64,000 nucleotides of DNA from Lacrimispora xylanolytica (lineage in GTDB: Bacteria > Bacillota > Clostridia > Lachnospirales > Lachnospiraceae), in assembly GCF_026723765.1 (NCBI RefSeq), contig NZ_CP113524.1, forward strand, positions 434,001 to 498,000, read 5' to 3'. Made by a program: the position numbers and the translations under genes. Positions 17,952-25,735 of the stretch are shown one piece after another (positions within the stretch are counted from its first letter, which is position 1; every line of letters begins with the position of its first letter). The notes beneath the pieces are model-generated. The model was not told the DNA's origin, did not search any database, and saw only the letters and a program-made list of their open reading frames with translations.

Positions 17952-18197
17952 AAAATAAAAGGAGGATACTACAAGTGAATGTATATGAGTGAACACCAGC
18001 CGGAAAAGAACTTTAACTACATGAAATGCCATTTAATAATGTTAATTGTGAGCTGCAAGATTTTAAGGGATTTCAAATTACACAGGAAATTCGAATTTGA
18101 CTAAGTATAATGTACATTGAGAACTTAATATTGATAGTTAGTAACATTTATGGTATTCTTTTCAAAAATATAAATTGAACGATAGGAGGTATCATTC

Positions 18198-18929
18198 GTG
18201 AAATGGAACAGTACCTTATATGATAAGTCGCATTCTTTTGTATCGGAGTATGGATATGATTTAATTACCTATCTTCCTTCTGATAAGAACCAATGTATAC
18301 TGGATCTTGGCTGTGGAACAGGGGATTTAACAAAGAAACTCAGTGAAATTTGTAATGAGGTTATTGGAATTGATGGTTCAGAAGAAATGATTGAAGCCGC
18401 AAAAATAAAGTACCCTCATCTGAATTTCCAAGTCATGAATGCTTGTTTAATACCATGGGAAAGTAAATTTGATATTATTTTTTCAAACGCCGTATTTCAT
18501 TGGATTCCGGATCAAGAAATACTTCTGAAAAGAATTTATAGTGCCCTTAAGGACGGAGGAAGTCTTATTAGTGAATTTGGAGCGTATGGAAATATATCAG
18601 CGATTGAATCGGCCTATAGTTCTGTTGTACCATCATATAAAAGTCCTTTTTATTTTCCAACGGTTGAATCATATTCTGTTGTACTAAAGAAAGCAGGCTT
18701 TAGTATACAAAAAATTTATGACTATGATAGACCCACGCCATTGTCTGATGGAAAGTATGGTTTACGAAAATGGATGAAACAATTTTTTTCAAATGACTTA
18801 TCATCTTATAATAACCTGGAACAAGAGAATATTCTTAAAGACGTTGAAAGTTTATTGGAAAACCAACTGTTTGATGGAGAAAAATGGGTGGCAGATTACA
18901 GGAGAATTCGGGTAATTGTATCAAAATAA
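18198..18929 (+). CDS. SAM-dependent class I methyltransferase (trans-aconitate methyltransferase-like)
   Basis: A 243-aa methyltransferase. Motif I is ILDLGCGTGDLTKKL, followed by the acidic loop IGIDGSEEMIEAA and then FDIIFSNAVFHWIPDQ, which resembles trans-aconitate 2-methyltransferase-type enzymes. It starts at GTG 18198 with AGGAGG 9 nt upstream. It is isolated, with a gap of about 600 nt of decayed sequence downstream. The methyl acceptor cannot be predicted. Confidence 0.9.
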   Translation: MKWNSTLYDKSHSFVSEYGYDLITYLPSDKNQCILDLGCGTGDLTKKLSEICNEVIGIDGSEEMIEAAKIKYPHLNFQVMNACLIPWESKFDIIFSNAVFHWIPDQEILLKRIYSALKDGGSLISEFGAYGNISAIESAYSSVVPSYKSPFYFPTVESYSVVLKKAGFSIQKIYDYDRPTPLSDGKYGLRKWMKQFFSNDLSSYNNLEQENILKDVESLLENQLFDGEKWVADYRRIRVIVSK

Positions 18930-19023
18930 GGTGTTCCAAGTTACACGTAGTCTTTGCCTTAAATGGGTTTTGTCTTTATAAATATAGTAAGATACCCACA
19001 AAATCAAATATGTAAAGAAACGA

Positions 19024-19047
19024 CTAACTATCAGTATAAAGCTGGTA
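19024..19047 (+). repeat. 24-bp direct repeat, copy 1
   Basis: The 24 bases starting CTAACTATCAGTATAAAG and ending CTGGTA recur exactly at 19422-19445. The two copies flank the pair of gene remnants, about 375 bp apart. Confidence 0.75.
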
Positions 19048-19163
19048 ATTATTAGAATTAATCTGATCGGTTTATTGCATTTTATTAAAATATTCTAGAG
19101 TGTTACATAAGTAATGCAGATGCTAAATGACTTTTTGAAAATCAATCATCATCTTCACTATAA

Positions 19164-19286
19164 TTAAAATAATTTTTTATATATTAATACTGGTAATTCT
19201 TTTTCAAAGAAAGAAAGTTGTTCAACTAAGGTGATGAAATGTGGTGTCCTAGTATGACGCTGTAAAGCTTCCATATCTTTGTAGCA
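19164..19286 (-). pseudogene. C-terminal remnant of an antibiotic biosynthesis monooxygenase-like (ABM) protein
   Basis: Read from right to left, this stretch encodes YKDMEALQRHTRTPHF, then EKELPVLIYKKLF. This matches the end of ABM-domain proteins, where a WxDxEALxxHxxTPHF segment precedes the last strand. The 5' half is missing: upstream of about 19286 the frame becomes the antisense of another remnant. It is most likely a deletion product. Recognition is by eye. Confidence 0.5.
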
Positions 19287-19418
19287 AGTCATAATGCAAA
19301 TCTTACTGTAATGAAGGACGGCGAACATTGGTTTCATACGAATGAACAAATTGCCTTTTTAGACAATTGGATGAAAAAAGCAATCAATCATGAATATACT
19401 CGGTTGATATCTCTTTAA
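19287..19418 (+). pseudogene. C-terminal remnant of an alpha/beta hydrolase
   Basis: The frame reads SHNANLTVMKDGEHWFHT, then EQIAFLDNWMKKAI, and stops at 19418. This resembles the last 40 residues of alpha/beta hydrolases, with the catalytic histidine in GEHWFH. The upstream frame is closed at 19263-19265, so the first four fifths of the gene are gone. It lies back to back with the ABM remnant. Confidence 0.5.
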
Positions 19419-19421
19419 CAT

Positions 19422-19445
19422 CTAACTATCAGTATAAAGCTGGTA
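19422..19445 (+). repeat. 24-bp direct repeat, copy 2
   Basis: Exact copy of 19024-19047, beginning 3 bp after the hydrolase remnant stop codon. Confidence 0.75.
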
Positions 19446-19531
19446 TTTTTATTATTCTCAGAATGAAGTGAGCAAGTTGAATGGTGTTCTATTCAAGGAG
19501 ACTATTCAAAATAAAAGGTTGAGGTGTAAAT

Positions 19532-19843
19532 ATGACTGGACCCCAAAAAATTGGTTTCTGGAGCAATCTCAAGGCTGTAAATATAGGAAAACAAAGACAA
19601 TTCTTAAAAGAGGGGTCTAAATATCGTGTGATTAAAAATTTTACTGATTATGATGGTACAACACATAATATCGGTGAAATATGGACGTTCTTGGCATACT
19701 CATTTAATTGTTATGATAATGGTGTGCAGTGGTTTATTACTTTTGATGATACCCAGGAATGGTCTATCCCTTTGTGGTTAGATGATAACCAGCAAAAAGA
19801 AGTGGATTGCTACCCAGAAACATATATAGAATTATATGATTAG
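19532..19843 (+). CDS. DUF3601-like small protein
   Basis: A 103-aa soluble protein. The central pattern FLKEGSKYRVIKNFTDYDG, then HNIGEIWTFLAYSFNCYDNG, fits what I recall of the DUF3601 family, whose function is unknown. The start has GAGGTG 7 nt upstream. It is rich in aromatic residues (ten Trp and Tyr residues after position 60). It stands alone in the accessory stretch. The family assignment is from memory and moderately sure. Confidence 0.65.
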   Translation: MTGPQKIGFWSNLKAVNIGKQRQFLKEGSKYRVIKNFTDYDGTTHNIGEIWTFLAYSFNCYDNGVQWFITFDDTQEWSIPLWLDDNQQKEVDCYPETYIELYD

Positions 19844-19901
19844 AATTAATCCTTAATATATAAATCGGAATTTTCTTAGCATATGAGCTATGGAGGTGAC
19901 T

Positions 19902-20279
19902 ATGAGTTTGAATGAAAAAGAGGCTGTTATTAAAGAATATTTTGAAATGTGGGTATTACGTGACTTTAAGAATATTGATAATATTTTTGATAGTGATATC
20001 TATTATAGCGAATGTTATGGGCCAGAGTATCAGGGTATTTCTGAAATACATCAATGGATTGACAAAATGTTAAAAGAGCAAGTAGTATTTGAATGGACTA
20101 TAAAACGTTTCATTCATCAAGCCGACTCCGTTGTTGTAGAATGGTTTTTTAAGCATAAAATGCAAGATAAGATAAGTGGTTTTGATGGCGTTTCAATTAT
20201 TGAATTTACTGAAAATGGAACAATCAATTCAATTAAAGAATTTGCTTCGGAGGCAATACACACAACACCATTTAGATAG
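19902..20279 (+). CDS. SnoaL-like / NTF2-fold protein
   Basis: A 125-aa protein of the nuclear transport factor 2 fold: an N-terminal helix (EKEAVIKEYFEMWVLRDFKNID), then YYSECYGPEYQGISEIHQWIDKM and terminal strands (VVVEWFFKHKM, GVSIIEFTENGTINSIKEF). Members include ketosteroid isomerase-like enzymes and binding proteins of varied role, so no reaction is assigned. The ATG at 19902 is used because GGAGGTG at 19892-19898 fits it. Confidence 0.82.
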   Translation: MSLNEKEAVIKEYFEMWVLRDFKNIDNIFDSDIYYSECYGPEYQGISEIHQWIDKMLKEQVVFEWTIKRFIHQADSVVVEWFFKHKMQDKISGFDGVSIIEFTENGTINSIKEFASEAIHTTPFR

Positions 20280-20327
20280 GTTTTAGATTTGCTGCATTTC
20301 AAGTTAATACTATAAGTGATGAAATGA

Positions 20328-20364
20328 ACTACTAACGATTGAGCTATTAAGTTAGTAGTTTTTT
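20328..20364 (+). terminator. Terminator after the SnoaL-like gene
   Basis: A perfect 9-bp stem pairs ACTACTAAC (20328-20336) with GTTAGTAGT (20351-20359) and runs into six Ts. Confidence 0.85.
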
Positions 20365-20403
20365 ATAAAGCAAAATTATTTGAAATTATGGGAGGTAAAA
20401 TTG

Positions 20404-21174
20404 ATGTTTTATCAAAGAGAATTTCCAATCTTGGAGTTTGATTCCAATACAAAAGCAAAAATAGAACCCTCAAATATAATTACAAAAATAGATGCTCCCG
20501 AATACTGCGTGATAACTTATTTTGGTGATGTTATCAATGATTTGCTCCAATCAGATAAACTAAAACAAATTGCTACGTTCTACACTGCGACTGTCAATCT
20601 GCCAATCTATGAGACTGTATATAACGGGACTCCTATTGCAATCATGCAAGGTTTCCTTGGAGCCGCTGGCGCAGCTGCGCAATTAGAGGAACTTATTGCA
20701 ATGGGATTTTCGAAGTTTATTGTTTGTGGAGCCGCGGGAGTCCTGCAAAAGGGTATCCAGGTAGGTCACTTAATTGTTCCCGATAAAGCGGTTAGAGATG
20801 AAGGCGTTTCATACCACTATGTAGAACCATCAAAAGAAATAGAATGTAATCAACATGCTATTAATATAATTGAAAAAGTCTTACAAGTAGATAATATTCC
20901 ATATATAAAAGCAAAAACATGGACGACGGATGCATTTTACAGAGAAACAGAAGAGAAAATAGCACTGCGGGTTTTAGAGGGTTGTGTTACGGTTGAAATG
21001 GAAGCTGCCGCATTTTTCGCAGTATCAAAATTCCGCAACGTAATCTTAGGTCAAATATTGTTTGGTGGTGATGACTTAAGCGGTGTTGAATGGAACTCAC
21101 GTAAGTGGTGTAATCGTGAGCAAATAAGAAAAAGTCTTGTTGAATTATCATTTAAGGTATGCTTACAATTATAA
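20404..21174 (+). CDS. Nucleoside phosphorylase (purine/uridine phosphorylase family)
   Basis: A 256-aa phosphorylase-fold protein. It has GFLGAAGAAAQLEELIAMG, then FIVCGAAGVLQKGIQVGHLIVP for phosphate and ribose contacts. TVEMEAAAFFAVS carries the Met-Glu pair that binds ribose, and FGGDDLSGVEWN supplies the catalytic Asp region. These are uridine/purine nucleoside phosphorylase features. The ATG at 20404 has GGGAGG 8 nt upstream. It is a nucleoside salvage enzyme that stands alone here, and base specificity is undecided. Confidence 0.87.
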   Translation: MFYQREFPILEFDSNTKAKIEPSNIITKIDAPEYCVITYFGDVINDLLQSDKLKQIATFYTATVNLPIYETVYNGTPIAIMQGFLGAAGAAAQLEELIAMGFSKFIVCGAAGVLQKGIQVGHLIVPDKAVRDEGVSYHYVEPSKEIECNQHAINIIEKVLQVDNIPYIKAKTWTTDAFYRETEEKIALRVLEGCVTVEMEAAAFFAVSKFRNVILGQILFGGDDLSGVEWNSRKWCNREQIRKSLVELSFKVCLQL

Positions 21175-21272
21175 ATTTTGACTCCACATATGGATTGAAA
21201 TCAGGCCAATTGCCCCAGATAGAGCTGTTAGAGTTGATTGTTAATGAAGTAGATGATACCCTATTAATATGA
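21159..21272 (+). CDS. Possible 37-residue small ORF overlapping the phosphorylase 3' end
   Basis: In another frame an ATG at 21159, overlapping the end of the phosphorylase gene, opens 37 codons that read like soluble protein: GLKSGQLPQIELLELIVNEV. AAGG lies just upstream. It could be a coupled small protein, the remnant of a lost gene, or chance. No family is recognised. Confidence 0.2.
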   Translation: MLTIINFDSTYGLKSGQLPQIELLELIVNEVDDTLLI

Positions 21273-21330
21273 TTAAATGAAATATGGGGGGTAAATAGAC
21301 TATGGAATCTTAATCTGAAAGGAGAAAACT

Positions 21331-21774
21331 ATGGATTATTACAATAAAATAGAGGCACTAATGAACAAGACTTGCTATGTCATTGATATACTGCCAAAGA
21401 GGGTGGAAAAAGAGAATGGGGGACAGTATTTTGCAGTAGAAGATTATTACCAACGAAAGACAGAGTCGATTAAAATTTTTCAAAAGTTTAAAGATATTTT
21501 GCTGAAGCTAAATTGTTACTATGATTTTCAAGTGTGCTATCAAGACAGGTGTAGTGTAAATCCATCACCTGATAAATTAACCGAGTGGATTATGCAGTGC
21601 AGTATAAGCAGGAAAAAACATTTAAGTATTTATATTGAAAAAGAGGATGCTTTGATTGCAGTTAATAATGGGGACCTGTATATGGTACTATATAATCCTA
21701 ATGAGGAGTTAATAACTCTGGCAAAGGAACTAGCCAGGTCAGAAGGACTTTATGTCTGGAAAACGCAGAATTGA
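21331..21774 (+). CDS. Hypothetical protein, unrecognised
   Basis: A 147-aa soluble protein with a good ribosome binding site (GAAAGGAG, 7 nt before the ATG). It is mixed alpha/beta in appearance, with several cysteines (TCYVID, CYYDFQVCYQDRC, QCSISRKK) and a C-terminal segment VLYNPNEELITLAKELARSE that looks like a final helix. No signal peptide or membrane segment is visible. I do not recognise a family. It precedes the YkgJ/pentapeptide gene by 60 nt on the same strand. Confidence 0.6.
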   Translation: MDYYNKIEALMNKTCYVIDILPKRVEKENGGQYFAVEDYYQRKTESIKIFQKFKDILLKLNCYYDFQVCYQDRCSVNPSPDKLTEWIMQCSISRKKHLSIYIEKEDALIAVNNGDLYMVLYNPNEELITLAKELARSEGLYVWKTQN

Positions 21775-21834
21775 AAAAACTGTAATATAAAAGCAGGTAC
21801 TAGGAGTATAGAACGAATCAAATGGAGTAAATTC

Positions 21835-22662
21835 ATGATAAAAATACATAACGAAACAACAATATCATTACAATCAATGAAATCGGATTGCTCAAAATGT
21901 AGTGGATTATGTTGCATAGCATTGTTTTTTTCTAAAATGGATGGATTTCCAGAAAACAAACCGGCGGGAAAGCCGTGTAAGAATCTTCAGAAAAATTTTC
22001 AATGTGATATCCATGAGGATCTGGTTAACAAAAAACTGAAAGGCTGTATCGGATATGACTGCTTTGGTGCCGGGCAGCAGGTGACACAAGCCATTTATAT
22101 GGGCCAGACCTGGCAGGATACAGCTTGTAACACGAAGGAAATATTTGATGTGTTTTTAAGAACGTTTCAACTGTATCAAATGCGTTACTACTTAATGGAA
22201 TCCATGACGATTACACCAGCAAAAGAGATACAGGAAAACATCATTGCTCTGATCAATGAAAATGAAATCATATGCAATTCTAATCCTGAATCCATTCTTT
22301 CCTTTGATACAGAAGCATATAGAAACAGGGTAAATATCATTTTAAAACAGGTTTGCAGCTTATTAACAAAGAGCCTAAACAGTGAAAATAAAAAATCTCC
22401 CTCGGATTATCTGGGGAGGAGTTTTAAACATAAAGATCTAAGCGGATTGGATTTGAGCTCAAAGCTTTTAATCGCAGCCAATTTCAACCATTGCTCGTTC
22501 CATGGCACTATCTTTTTAGGCGCCGATACGCGGGATGCAGATTTTAGTCACGCGGATTTAAGTGATACCGTATTTTTATCACAAGGACAAGTAAACGCTG
22601 CCAAAGGGAACCAAAATACAAAACTGCCAAAACATCTTGATTACCCTGTTACATGGAAATAA
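21835..22662 (+). CDS. YkgJ-like cysteine-cluster protein with C-terminal pentapeptide repeats
   Basis: A 275-aa protein with two recognisable parts. Residues 19-27 carry CSKCSGLCC, and further cysteines follow (GKPCKNL, QCDIHED, KGCIGYDCFG). This matches the CxxCxxxCC pattern of YkgJ-type putative zinc/iron-chelating proteins. The last part (about 190-255) contains pentapeptide-like units: LSGLDLSSKLLIAANFNHC, FLGADTRDADFSHADLSDT. The middle is helical. GGAG lies 8 nt before the start. Neither half gives a precise function. The combination suggests a metal-binding, protein-interacting factor, which is inference. Confidence 0.8.
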   Translation: MIKIHNETTISLQSMKSDCSKCSGLCCIALFFSKMDGFPENKPAGKPCKNLQKNFQCDIHEDLVNKKLKGCIGYDCFGAGQQVTQAIYMGQTWQDTACNTKEIFDVFLRTFQLYQMRYYLMESMTITPAKEIQENIIALINENEIICNSNPESILSFDTEAYRNRVNIILKQVCSLLTKSLNSENKKSPSDYLGRSFKHKDLSGLDLSSKLLIAANFNHCSFHGTIFLGADTRDADFSHADLSDTVFLSQGQVNAAKGNQNTKLPKHLDYPVTWK

Positions 22663-22813
22663 GAGTCCCTTAGCCAAAGGGTATGTATATAATTGCCACT
22701 CCGCATAATGTTACAAGAATGATACAAGTTTGTTATGACTCTAATAATATTACCAATTATAATGACCTTGTAAAGAAGAAAACCAGATACAATCTTTGTA
22801 AGGAGGAATGACA

Positions 22814-23506
22814 ATGAACGTAATTAAAAAATATGTGATGATAACCGGATTTCTGGCAATGAGTGCCATGGCCCTTAGCGGCTGTACAAAAAGCCAGGAG
22901 AAAACAGGGGAGCCGATCACTGCCAGTACGCCTTTAGACACTTCCAAAGACTCCTCAAAAGCGACTGAGACACAGCCGTCCTCAGATTCCACTGATAAGG
23001 TTATAAAGGAAGGTTCCATAGAAAAAGAGGGAAATGTTATTTTAAAACAGCTTGCCTTTGTATACCAGGATAAGACCATCTCCCTTTCCGACATTGTAGA
23101 CGATCAGAAGATGGAAAGCCTGCTAGGTAAAGCAACTGAAATCAAATCCCACACCTATTCTCCTGATGACGGCAAAAATATGGATCCGTTGAATGGTAAG
23201 ACAGAAAAACAGTATCTTTACCCTGGTCTTGTGATTAAAACCATAGATGGGGCTGAGAATAATAATTCATTTATATTCAACATCGAAATTACCGATCCCA
23301 AGTATCCGACGGTAAGGAATATTAAAGTTGGCGATAGCTATGAGCTTTTGAAAGAGACATACCCGGAAGGAACCTTATTGGGAGGAGAAATAAGTAACGA
23401 AGAAGATGATTTTCGGTATGAGCCTGCAAACTATGTTGACGTTATGAAGTTTCATATCAAAGATAAAAAGGTGGAAAGCATTCAAATCTATACTTTGATT
23501 GATTAA
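22814..23506 (+). CDS. Putative lipoprotein
   Basis: A 230-aa exported protein: a positively charged N-terminus (MNVIKKYVM), a hydrophobic core, then the lipobox LSGC with the lipid-modified cysteine at about residue 24. It is followed by a serine/threonine-rich linker and a globular domain of about 160 residues containing RNIKVGDSYELLKETYPEG. The ATG at 22814 lies 7 nt after GGAGG, while ATG 22808 is too close to it. It is anchored to the outer face of the membrane. The function is unknown. A hairpin follows the stop codon. Confidence 0.8.
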   Translation: MNVIKKYVMITGFLAMSAMALSGCTKSQEKTGEPITASTPLDTSKDSSKATETQPSSDSTDKVIKEGSIEKEGNVILKQLAFVYQDKTISLSDIVDDQKMESLLGKATEIKSHTYSPDDGKNMDPLNGKTEKQYLYPGLVIKTIDGAENNNSFIFNIEITDPKYPTVRNIKVGDSYELLKETYPEGTLLGGEISNEEDDFRYEPANYVDVMKFHIKDKKVESIQIYTLID

Positions 23507-23518
23507 GCCAAATAATGA

Positions 23519-23543
23519 GTCCCCTGATCCTGGATCAGGGGAC
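23519..23543 (+). terminator. Hairpin after the lipoprotein gene, probable terminator
   Basis: GTCCCCTGATCC and GGATCAGGGGAC form a perfect inverted repeat with a tiny loop. The following T tract is interrupted (ATTTCACATTTTTT), so termination may be moderate. Confidence 0.6.
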
Positions 23544-23656
23544 ATTTCACATTTTTTCCCCTATGCGGAAACGTTGTGCTATAATAGCATAGCAAATGGA
23601 GATAGTAAGGATGCAGGCATAATAGCATTCAGTCAAATGGAATGAGAGGCATTAGA

Positions 23657-25108
23657 ATGGTTCAAAAAGGTTTTGGTATTTTTTCTTTAAGCGAGGACAT
23701 TATTAAGGCACTAAAAGTATTAGAGTATGAGATACCAACTGAAGTTCAGGAACGTGTCATTCCATTGGTGTTAGATAAAGCAGATCTAATGGCAAAAGCC
23801 CAGACAGGCAGCGGTAAAACGGCGGCATATGCAATACCAATCTGTGAAATGGCAGAATGGCTTGAAAATAAGCCACAGGCTCTTATTCTGACTCCCACAA
23901 GAGAGCTTGCCGTTCAGGTAAAAGAAACATTTACCCACATTGGAAGATATAAACGAATCAAGGCGGCTGCAATCTATGGCAGACACCCTTTTTCCATAGA
24001 GAAAACGGAGTTGAAACAAATGACTCATGTGGTAGCAGGTACTCCAGGGCGGGTTCTGGATCACATCGAAAAAGGGACACTTCCTCTCAATAAGATCAGC
24101 TATCTGGTCGTTGATGAGGCGGACCGGATGCTGGATATGGGATTTTTAGATCAGGTGGAGTCCATTATCCATGCGCTTCCTAAAGAACGGGTGACCATGT
24201 TGTTTTCCGCTACCATGCCTGATGAGATAAAAAAGATAGCAGTGCAATCCATGAGAACACCAGTTTTCATTGATGTAAATGAGGAAAATCTAACCACAGG
24301 GGATATTGAACATTCCCTTTATAGGACGAAAGAGGAAGAGAAATTGGATCTCCTCATGGATGTGACCATTATGGAAAATCCCGATAGCTGCATCATTTTC
24401 TGCGGCACAAAGGACCGGGTGGATGCCGTTTGTGACCAGTTAAATCGTAATGGTTATCAGGCCAGAAAACTACACGGTGGCATGGAACAGGACGATAGAC
24501 TCCTTACCATGCGGCGGTTCAAGCGTGGAGAATTCCGGTATCTGGTAGCCACCGATGTGGCAGCAAGAGGGATTGATGTAGAAGATATATCCCTGGTCAT
24601 TAATTATGATATTCCTTTGGAAGGAGAAACCTATGTCCATCGCACGGGAAGAACCGGGCGTGCCGGACAAAAGGGGAATGCGGTGTCTTTTGTGACAGCG
24701 ACCCAATCCCGATTTTTAGAGCAAATCGAAGCGCTCATTGGTTTTCAGATTCAGGAAATGCCGAAGCCGGATAAGGTACAGGTATCCCAAAGAAAGCCAT
24801 TTTTTGAAGATAAGATCAATACAATCCCTGAAATCAGGAAGGCAAAGAGCGATCAACTCAATCAGGGAATTATGAAGCTGCGATTTAACGGGGGAAAGAA
24901 AAAGAAGCTGCGGGCAACGAATTTTGTTGGAGTGCTTTCGAATCTGGAGGGTATGACAGCAGAAGATATTGGAATTATAACCTTACAGGATACTCTGACC
25001 TATGTGGAAATTTTAAATGGAAAAGGACCTCTTGTATTAAAAGCAATGAAGGATACAAAAATTAACGGAAAGCAATTAAAGGTAATGAAAGCATTGGAGA
25101 AATATTAA
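23657..25108 (+). CDS. dbpA: DEAD-box RNA helicase, DbpA/YxiN type
   Basis: An ATP-dependent RNA helicase of 483 aa. The helicase core has motif [13 protein letters not shown], motif [12 protein letters not shown], motif III SAT and motif [13 protein letters not shown]. The C-terminal 75 residues ([21 protein letters not shown] and onward) match the DbpA/YxiN RNA-binding domain, which targets hairpin 92 of 23S rRNA, so a role in 50S ribosome assembly is likely. ATG 23657 has AGAGG 7 nt upstream, and ATG 23642 is a weaker alternative. It is followed by a DUF1456 gene and a second DEAD-box gene. Confidence 0.9.
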   Translation: MVQKGFGIFSLSEDIIKALKVLEYEIPTEVQERVIPLVLDKADLMAKAQTGSGKTAAYAIPICEMAEWLENKPQALILTPTRELAVQVKETFTHIGRYKRIKAAAIYGRHPFSIEKTELKQMTHVVAGTPGRVLDHIEKGTLPLNKISYLVVDEADRMLDMGFLDQVESIIHALPKERVTMLFSATMPDEIKKIAVQSMRTPVFIDVNEENLTTGDIEHSLYRTKEEEKLDLLMDVTIMENPDSCIIFCGTKDRVDAVCDQLNRNGYQARKLHGGMEQDDRLLTMRRFKRGEFRYLVATDVAARGIDVEDISLVINYDIPLEGETYVHRTGRTGRAGQKGNAVSFVTATQSRFLEQIEALIGFQIQEMPKPDKVQVSQRKPFFEDKINTIPEIRKAKSDQLNQGIMKLRFNGGKKKKLRATNFVGVLSNLEGMTAEDIGIITLQDTLTYVEILNGKGPLVLKAMKDTKINGKQLKVMKALEKY

Positions 25109-25160
25109 TTGCATGATATAGTAGTGATACAGATTAAATTAGAATGCAAAAGGGGATTTC

Positions 25161-25685
25161 ATGGAAAATATCGATATTTTAAAGAGATTAAGGTATGCTT
25201 TGGATATTAAAGATGCTGATATGGTTGAGATATTCCGACTGGGCGGAGAAGCAGTCACAAAGGAAGAGGTAAAAAAGATGCTGTTAGGCCAAAACGCCAG
25301 TGACAGTGCCTCAGAAGGGACAGCCGGAAAAGAAACTTCCGATGATAATAGTAAATGGGATAACCATATGCTGGAGTCCTTTTTAAATGGTTTTATCACC
25401 TTTAAAAGAGGAAAAAAGGAAGCAAAACCAGGAGAATCCGAAAAACAGCCTTTCATGATAAATGACGACAAAGACGTAAATAATGTTTTACTGAAAAAGT
25501 TGAAAATCGCACTTTCCCTTACGGGAGAGGACATGCTGGCTGTGTTTAAAGCCGGTGGAGTTGAGCTGTCCAATGGTGAATTAAGTGCCGTGCTCAGAAG
25601 ACAGGGACAGCGCAATTACAAAATATGTGGTGACCGGTATGCAAGAACCTTTTTAAAAGGTCTTGCCCTCAAATACAGAAGATAG
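25161..25685 (+). CDS. DUF1456 family protein (YehS-like)
   Basis: A 174-aa protein made of two related helical halves: NIDILKRLRYALDIKDADMVEIFRLGG (about 3-29), continuing VTKEEVKKMLL, and VLLKKLKIALSLTGEDMLAVFKAGG (about 107-131), continuing LSNGELSAVLRRQ. These are the two DUF1456 repeats, joined by an acidic/basic linker. The C-terminal RNYKICGDRYARTFLKGLA is also typical. Function is unknown. It lies between two DEAD-box helicase genes on the same strand, with 52- and 50-nt gaps, which hints at an RNA-related role. Confidence 0.85.
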   Translation: MENIDILKRLRYALDIKDADMVEIFRLGGEAVTKEEVKKMLLGQNASDSASEGTAGKETSDDNSKWDNHMLESFLNGFITFKRGKKEAKPGESEKQPFMINDDKDVNNVLLKKLKIALSLTGEDMLAVFKAGGVELSNGELSAVLRRQGQRNYKICGDRYARTFLKGLALKYRR

Positions 25686-25735
25686 CAATGATAGGACTCA
25701 TAATTTTACAAAATAAATAAGAGCAAGGAGCAACT

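Noticed and set aside
17829-18032. Minus-strand 67-codon frame over the GNAT 3' end
   Set aside because: It is largely the antisense of the acetyltransferase gene and lacks a ribosome binding site.
20328-20366. Possible integron attC-like site, because of CTAAC/GTTAG arms in a cassette-like region
   Set aside because: The arms do not fit the attC core rules, a T run follows directly, and no integrase gene is present. A terminator explains it.
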